A stretch of 18,427 bases of DNA from Crocinitomicaceae bacterium (GTDB taxonomy: Bacteria; Bacteroidota; Bacteroidia; Flavobacteriales_D; Sanyastnellaceae). A model generated the notes under the pieces. The model was not told where the DNA came from and searched no databases. It worked only from the letters and a program-made list of their open reading frames with translations. The stretch is taken from contig JADLBA010000122.1 in assembly GCA_020848015.1 (NCBI GenBank), positions 1-18,427 of the forward strand. Reading direction: 5' to 3'. A program made the translations under genes and the position numbers. The first letter of the stretch is position 1; every line of letters starts with the position of its first letter. Shown here piece after piece: positions 14,141-18,427 of the stretch.

Positions 14141-14617
14141 TTGATAATCACTCAACGAAAATATTCTCAGGAAGAAACTCGCGTACGCATCAGGCAGTGG
14201 TGCGACAAAGCCGAGCGCTCACACTGGGACACCCGTAATAAGCTGATACAGTGGGGGATTCGATCATCAGAGCGGGAAGAGCTTATCGCAGAACTCATAC
14301 AAAACAATCTGCTCAATGAAGAGCGATTTGCTGAGGCGTTCGCCAGCGACCATTTCCGGTTCTACCGGTGGGGATCAAAAAAAATCGAAGTGGCACTGCG
14401 AAAGAAAGGAGTTTCTTCGATCAACATTCAACGTGCGTTAAAAAAGATACCAATAGAAGACTGCCGGAAAACAATGCAAGAACACCTGACAAAAAAAAAT
14501 CCACAGTGGAAGAGACTTGCACAATGGCAGAAAAAAATAAAAGCAATTCGCTTCCTGCTATCGAAAGGATACCATCCGGAAGAATCAGCCGAGGCTGTTG
14601 AGCGTTTTTTCCGGTAG
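14141..14617 (+). CDS. recX: RecX family regulatory protein
   Basis: RecX binds RecA and modulates its filament and recombinase activity in the cytoplasm. The product is a 158-residue, highly basic, all-helical protein. It shows the expected three-helix tandem pattern, with RIRQWCDKAERSHWDTRNKL followed by a W-G-I turn, LIAELIQNNLLNEERFAEAF, the FRFYRWGSKKIEVALRKKGV segment, and LLSKGYHPEESAEAVE at the end. I chose TTG 14141 as the start. The frame is open upstream to an ATG at 13976, but that start overlaps the divergent MFS gene, gives 55 extra residues that look unlike RecX, and would lie upstream of the -7 box at 14110. There is no other in-frame ATG, GTG or TTG between. It is followed after 81 bp by prfB. 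Confidence 0.88.
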   Translation: MIITQRKYSQEETRVRIRQWCDKAERSHWDTRNKLIQWGIRSSEREELIAELIQNNLLNEERFAEAFASDHFRFYRWGSKKIEVALRKKGVSSINIQRALKKIPIEDCRKTMQEHLTKKNPQWKRLAQWQKKIKAIRFLLSKGYHPEESAEAVERFFR

Positions 14618-14663
14618 TGTAGAATTAGTTGCAGAATTTTTTTTTCTGTCTCTGTTCGCGATG

Positions 14664-14671
14664 TAATTTCG
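14664..14671 (+). promoter_or_regulatory. Putative -7 box (TAATTTCG) for prfB
   Basis: TAATTTCG lies 27 bp before the ATG at 14699 and is one base off TAnnTTTG. A T-run at 14637-14645 lies upstream. No -33 element at normal spacing is clear. Confidence 0.3.
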
Positions 14672-14698
14672 CAGCACATTAACAATTTTTTCGGCAAA

Positions 14699-15803
14699 AT
14701 GGCAGTCTCGAACGACGCAATCAGTGAGCTGAAAGAGCGCGTAGATGCGCTCAGGAGGTATCTTTGACGTGGACACAAAGTTGCTCCAGATCAAAGAAGA
14801 TGAAAAGCTTACGCAGGATCCCGGATTCTGGGATGATCCCAAGAAAGCAGAATTAGTAATGAAGCAGATCCGCAATAAAAAAATGTGGACAGACTCATTC
14901 CAAAAGTGCTTTTCCGCTGTTGAGGATACACAAGTGCTGTATGAATTTTTTAAAGAGGGCGCGGCAGAAGAAGAAGAACTTCAGCAGCAGTTTGATCAAT
15001 CCGCTCAACTCGTAGAAGACCTCGAGTTCAAAAATATGCTTTCTTCGGAAGAAGATACGCTCAATGCAGTAATGCAGATCACCGCAGGAGCCGGCGGAAC
15101 TGAAAGCTGTGACTGGGCGGGTATGCTGATGCGGATGTACCTGATGTGGGGGCAAAAAAGCGGTTATACCATAAAAGAGTTAGATATGCAGGGAGGCGAT
15201 GTAGCAGGCGTAAAACAATGCACCCTCGAATTCGACGGAGAATTTGCCTTTGGAATGTTAAAAGGAGAAAACGGTGTGCACCGGCTTGTGCGCATTTCTC
15301 CTTTCGACTCAAACGCCCGCAGACATACTTCTTTCGTCAGCGTCTATGTTTATCCGCTGGTAGATGACACTATTCAGATTGATATCAATCCTGCAGATAT
15401 TTCTTGGGATACTTTCCGCTCAGGGGGAGCCGGAGGGCAAAACGTGAATAAAGTCGAGACCGGTGTGCGCCTGCGTCACAAACCTTCCGGTATCATAATA
15501 GATAATACAGAAACAAGATCACAACTACAGAATAAAGAAAAAGCAATGCTGTTGCTGAAGTCGCAGCTCTATGAAATGGAGCTTGCCAAAAGGAATGCAG
15601 CCCGCGATGAAATAGAAGCGGAAAAGAAGAAAATCGAATGGGGTTCACAAATCCGCAACTATGTGATGCAGCCATACAAATTAGTGAAGGACGTGCGCAC
15701 CGGCTATGAAACCAGCGATATAGAGGGCGTGATGGATGGGGAGATAGATGAGTTCCTCAAGGCATATCTGATGGAAAAGGGCAATGCCGCGACCAATGCA
15801 TAA
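14699..15803 (+). CDS. prfB: Peptide chain release factor 2, expressed by programmed +1 frameshift
   Basis: RF2 releases finished proteins at UGA and UAA codons. The gene is in two frames: 14699-14764 encodes 22 residues (MAVSNDAISELKERVDALRRYL) and meets TGA at 14765-14767. A +1 slip at CTT-T then continues from GAC at 14766 to TAA at 15803, giving 367 residues in all. The joined sequence LRRYLDVDTKLL matches the usual RF2 junction. Stop-codon recognition motif SPF is at product residues 200-202 and the catalytic GGQ at 245-247, five residues earlier than in E. coli. A separate start at 14745 in the second frame is not needed. The gene follows recX and precedes fumC by 17 bp. Its expression should fall when RF2 is abundant. 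Confidence 0.96.
14753..14768 (+). promoter_or_regulatory. prfB programmed +1 frameshift site
   Basis: AGGAGG (14753-14758), TAT, CTT and TGAC (14765-14768) form the canonical RF2 site. An internal Shine-Dalgarno sequence three bases from the slippery CUU is followed by an in-frame UGA in poor context (UGA-C). Low RF2 lengthens the pause at UGA and promotes the +1 slip, which is autogenous control. Confidence 0.95.
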
Positions 15804-15820
15804 TCAATAAAATATTTCTT

Positions 15821-17239
15821 ATGGAATCAACTTTTGAAACAATGAGCTACAGAATAGAAAAGGATACTATGGGTGAAGTCCGTGTCCCGGCAGACAAATA
15901 TTGGGGGGCGCAAACCGAGCGCTCCCGCAACAATTTTAAAATCGGTGCGGAAGCGAGTATGCCAAAAGAAATCATCCACGCATTTGCCATCCTGAAAAAA
16001 GCCGCCGCACATACCAACTTTGAACTCGGTGTACTACCGGTAGAAAAGCGCGATCTCATCTCCACTGTCTGTGATGAAATTTTGACCGGAGCACTCAATG
16101 ATCAGTTTCCACTGGTAATATGGCAAACGGGATCCGGCACCCAGAGCAATATGAACCTGAACGAAGTTATTTCCAACCGCGGCCACGTGCTCAGCGGCGG
16201 TAAACTCGGCGAGGGAACTCCGCTGCTCAACCCAAACGATGATGTGAACAAGAGCCAGAGTTCAAACGATACTTTTCCCACAGCAATGCATATCGCCTGT
16301 TACAAGACTATTGCGGAGAAGACTATCCCTGGAGTAGAGCAACTTCGCAATACACTGCGCAAAAAAAGCAGTCTCTTTATGGATGTGGTAAAGATTGGAC
16401 GCACCCACCTGATGGATGCTACACCGATCACACTTGGGCAAGAACTCAGCGGCTACGTTGCACAGTTGGATCATGGGCTGAGAGCTTTAAAAAATACCCT
16501 TGCTCATCTTTCCGAATTGGCTCTCGGTGGCACGGCAGTCGGAACCGGCATCAATACTCCTTCTGGATATTCTGAACTGGTGGCCGAAAAAATTGCCGGG
16601 TTTAGCGGCCTTCCCTTCATCACTGCTCCCAACAAATTTGAAGCGCTTGCTTCACACGACGGATTGGTTGAGTCGCACGGTGCAATGAAACAACTCGCTG
16701 TATCGCTAAATAAAATTGCCAACGATATCCGCATGATGGCCAGTGGCCCGCGCAGCGGCATAGGTGAGATTTTTATTCCCGAAAATGAACCAGGATCGAG
16801 TATCATGCCTGGAAAGGTCAATCCAACACAATGCGAAGCCTTGACGATGGTCTGTGCACAGGTCATGGGCAACGATGTGGCAATGACTATCGGAGGAACA
16901 CAGGGACACTATGAACTCAACGTTTTTAAACCATTGATGGCTGCCAACTTTCTTCAAAGCGCCCGCCTGATTGGAGATGCCTGTGTTTCATTTGAAGAGC
17001 ATTGTGCGTCGGGAATTGAACCCAACCACGAAAGAATCCGACACCTGGTTAATGATTCACTGATGCTCGTCACTTCATTGAACACTAAGATTGGGTATTT
17101 CCGTGCTGCTGAAATTGCCAAGGCTGCTCATAAAAACGGAACCACTCTGAAAGAAGAGGCTGTGCGGTTGGGTTATGTCACCGCTGAACAATATGATGAA
17201 TGGGTAGATCCAAAAAAAATGATCGGCCGTACACTGTGA
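15821..17239 (+). CDS. fumC: Fumarate hydratase, class II
   Basis: This iron-independent TCA-cycle enzyme interconverts fumarate and L-malate as a tetramer in the cytoplasm. The 472-residue protein has all superfamily motifs: GSGTQSNMNLNE (104-115), SSNDTFPTAMH (147-157), GRTHLMDATP (193-202, H196 corresponding to the catalytic histidine) and the signature GSSIMPGKVNP (325-335) with its mobile-loop serine. GSGTQSNMN and the histidine context fit fumarase better than aspartase or adenylosuccinate lyase. A second in-frame ATG at 15842 gives MSYRIEKDTMGEV, the more usual N-terminus, so the true start may be seven codons later. The gene lies 17 bp after prfB. Its stop overlaps a possible GTG start of a small downstream ORF (GTGA). 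Confidence 0.96.
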   Translation: MESTFETMSYRIEKDTMGEVRVPADKYWGAQTERSRNNFKIGAEASMPKEIIHAFAILKKAAAHTNFELGVLPVEKRDLISTVCDEILTGALNDQFPLVIWQTGSGTQSNMNLNEVISNRGHVLSGGKLGEGTPLLNPNDDVNKSQSSNDTFPTAMHIACYKTIAEKTIPGVEQLRNTLRKKSSLFMDVVKIGRTHLMDATPITLGQELSGYVAQLDHGLRALKNTLAHLSELALGGTAVGTGINTPSGYSELVAEKIAGFSGLPFITAPNKFEALASHDGLVESHGAMKQLAVSLNKIANDIRMMASGPRSGIGEIFIPENEPGSSIMPGKVNPTQCEALTMVCAQVMGNDVAMTIGGTQGHYELNVFKPLMAANFLQSARLIGDACVSFEEHCASGIEPNHERIRHLVNDSLMLVTSLNTKIGYFRAAEIAKAAHKNGTTLKEEAVRLGYVTAEQYDEWVDPKKMIGRTL

Positions 17240-17451
17240 AAAAAAGGTTGTTTATTTTATCATTTTCACAAATGATTTTTTTTCTGTCTCTAACCGGATA
17301 TTTGAGTAAGAAAAAATTCACAAATGAAACATTCTCCTTTCATCGTTTCGCGGTACTTTCTTCAGTGCGTGGTATAGACGGAAAACCCTTTGATACGGTC
17401 TTCTCCATACAGCCCCCCGTAAAAGAGCCGTACAATATTTCTTTCAACTGA
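17236..17451 (+). CDS. Possible small exported or membrane protein
   Basis: An open frame of 71 codons begins at GTG 17236, whose last two bases and the next A form the fumC stop (GTGA overlap), a typical coupling arrangement. The start VKKRLFILSFSQMIFFLSLTGYL looks like a signal peptide or single membrane helix (basic n-region, hydrophobic core). The rest (SVRGIDGKPFDTVFSI) is unremarkable. It fills the gap between fumC and the next gene, 11 bp before its start. I know of no family. It could equally be chance; only the GTGA overlap and the leader-like N-terminus argue for it. Confidence 0.35.
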   Translation: MKKRLFILSFSQMIFFLSLTGYLSKKKFTNETFSFHRFAVLSSVRGIDGKPFDTVFSIQPPVKEPYNISFN

Positions 17452-17462
17452 ACGGAAAAGGC

Positions 17463-18299
17463 GTGACAACAGCACACCAGAACCGGGAAAAAAGATTTTC
17501 ATTTCTTATCAATATTCTCATTGGTTTCGGTGGAGCAGCCATGGTTATGGAAACACGGTTGTTGGTTCATCAAACTCCTTCATTTTTAATGCCGTTGATC
17601 ATCGGGCTATGCACATTCGGCAGCTACTGGTTCCTTCGCCAACCAAAAGTTATTCATCTCCCTTCAGCTCTTATTAAAGTATCGGGTCTGCTAATTCTGA
17701 TTGCCGAATGTATGTTCGGTTTTGGATTTTTTCCTTTTACCTTTTCATCAGATAAATTTATTTTCACCCATGAACATCTTGCACTTCTGCTCCCTGCCCT
17801 GCTTGTCACCATGGTCTATTCGAGGCATACACTGCAACCACACACAGGGCGTTCACTGAGGGATATTCCATATATAAAAGTTTTTATCATTGCTTATTGC
17901 TGGTCTGCCCTCACAGTACTACCGGCAGCAACTATCAATCCGGTAAATGATCATCTTACAGGAATTGGCCTGCTAATCGTCGTTTCTCACCGATTCCTGT
18001 TTGTGTTGGCACTCGCAATACTGAGCGATGTAATTGATCTTGAAAAAGACCGACCGCTGATCAAAACATTTCCGACTCTTTTTGGAAAAAAAGGAAGTCT
18101 TCTTGTTGCAATGATACTTGCGCTAATCTCCGATATAATACTCTCGCAGGTGGAATGGCAATACCAACTGCTATTTCCCGGAATGATCAGCACTGGCTTT
18201 GCAGCTTCAGCCATCCTGCTTTTCAGGGAACGATACGCTGAAATAGCTGTTGAGTTTTCTTTTATGATTCATGCAACACTGATCTATTTTTCACTGTAA
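17463..18299 (+). CDS. UbiA-like prenyltransferase-related integral membrane protein
   Basis: A 278-residue protein with about eight hydrophobic segments. The best family hint is ILSDVIDLEKDRPLIKTFPTLFGKKGS (residues 187-213), which resembles the second aspartate-rich motif of UbiA-type prenyltransferases followed by its conserved K-T-x-P-x-x-x-G segment. The first motif (N/D-D-x-x-D) is not evident, so catalytic activity of the standard kind is uncertain. RDIPYIKVFIIAYCWS (133-148) is a conserved-looking helix. The start GTG 17463 has GGAAAAGG just upstream; the first ATG in frame (17541) would cut into helix 1. Its last 16 bp overlap the 3' end of hemL on the opposite strand. The assignment is to a membrane-protein superfamily only. 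Confidence 0.6.
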   Translation: MTTAHQNREKRFSFLINILIGFGGAAMVMETRLLVHQTPSFLMPLIIGLCTFGSYWFLRQPKVIHLPSALIKVSGLLILIAECMFGFGFFPFTFSSDKFIFTHEHLALLLPALLVTMVYSRHTLQPHTGRSLRDIPYIKVFIIAYCWSALTVLPAATINPVNDHLTGIGLLIVVSHRFLFVLALAILSDVIDLEKDRPLIKTFPTLFGKKGSLLVAMILALISDIILSQVEWQYQLLFPGMISTGFAASAILLFRERYAEIAVEFSFMIHATLIYFSL

Positions 18300-18427
18300 A
18301 CAAGATCGAGCCCGTCGCACATCGCTGTTGCGGCAGCATCGAGATCATCGTTTGAATGTGCCGCTGAAACAAAGCCTACCTCATATCCACTCGGTCCGAG
18401 ATAAATGCCTCTCTCCAACAGGAAGCG
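18284..18427 (-). CDS. hemL: Glutamate-1-semialdehyde 2,1-aminomutase, C-terminal fragment
   Basis: On the minus strand the frame is open from the window edge to TAG (complement of 18284-18286), giving the last 47 residues. RFLLERGIYLGPSGYEVGFVSAAHSNDDLDA matches the characteristic C-terminus of HemL (LERGIYLxPSxxExGFVSxAHSxxD). HemL uses PLP to turn glutamate-1-semialdehyde into 5-aminolevulinate for haem synthesis. The start and active-site lysine lie outside the window. The gene converges on, and overlaps by 16 bp, the UbiA-like gene. Other class III aminotransferases have related ends, but the GFVSxAHS motif is strong. Confidence 0.9.
   Translation of the reverse strand, partial: RFLLERGIYLGPSGYEVGFVSAAHSNDDLDAAATAMCDGLDLVYSEK

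Noticed and set aside
14745..14765. ATG 14745 as start of prfB
   Set aside because: The frameshift site and the encoded N-terminal 22 residues match RF2 exactly, so translation begins at 14699.

Overview
The window looks like chromosomal DNA of a Bacteroidota bacterium (Chitinophagales/Sphingobacteriales/Flavobacteriales-type). The evidence is: Bacteroidota-style -7 promoter boxes (TAnnTTTG or TAnnTTCG) before several genes, few Shine-Dalgarno sequences, secreted proteins whose signal peptides end in FSQ, CHU_C-type Ig-like repeats, a stand-alone heptose-1-phosphate adenylyltransferase (rfaE2), a DUF349-repeat protein and a DUF6265-type lipoprotein. The genus cannot be fixed from this sequence alone.

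Layout. 1-1782 (+): the 3' part of a class I PLP aminotransferase, then a GDP-mannose-forming mannose-1-phosphate guanylyltransferase. 1799-3165 (-): a ComF-type phosphoribosyltransferase and a hypothetical exported membrane protein. 3408-4879 (+): a flippase-like membrane protein translationally coupled to rfaE2. 4921-6615 (-): a five-repeat DUF349 protein. 6830-12561: an accessory surface block. It holds a 677-aa secreted protein with two Ig-like repeats and a glycine-rich domain (+), a small DUF1566-type exported protein with a tail-fibre-like stalk (-), a 643-bp non-coding region dense in inverted repeats, a small DUF6265 lipoprotein (+), and a 609-aa fibre protein with a 17-residue repeat array and a C-terminal peptidase S74 chaperone (-). 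12734-13990 (-): an MFS transporter. 14141-17239 (+): recX, prfB (RF2, with its autoregulatory +1 frameshift site) and fumC. 17236-18299 (+): a possible small ORF and a UbiA-related membrane protein. 18284-18427 (-): the C-terminus of hemL, running off the window.

How it fits together. manC, the flippase-like protein and rfaE2 point to envelope glycan or LPS precursor supply. The block from 6.8 to 12.6 kb encodes exported adhesin- or fibre-like proteins, two of which share the same N-terminal module, so they probably belong to one surface-display family. recX, prfB, fumC and hemL are housekeeping genes.

The part least explained by known genes is the intergenic region 9567-10209. Its inverted repeats include a minus-strand hairpin with a GAAA tetraloop, which makes a structured RNA or a mobile-element remnant possible. 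I found no CRISPR array, tRNA, rRNA or intact insertion sequence.
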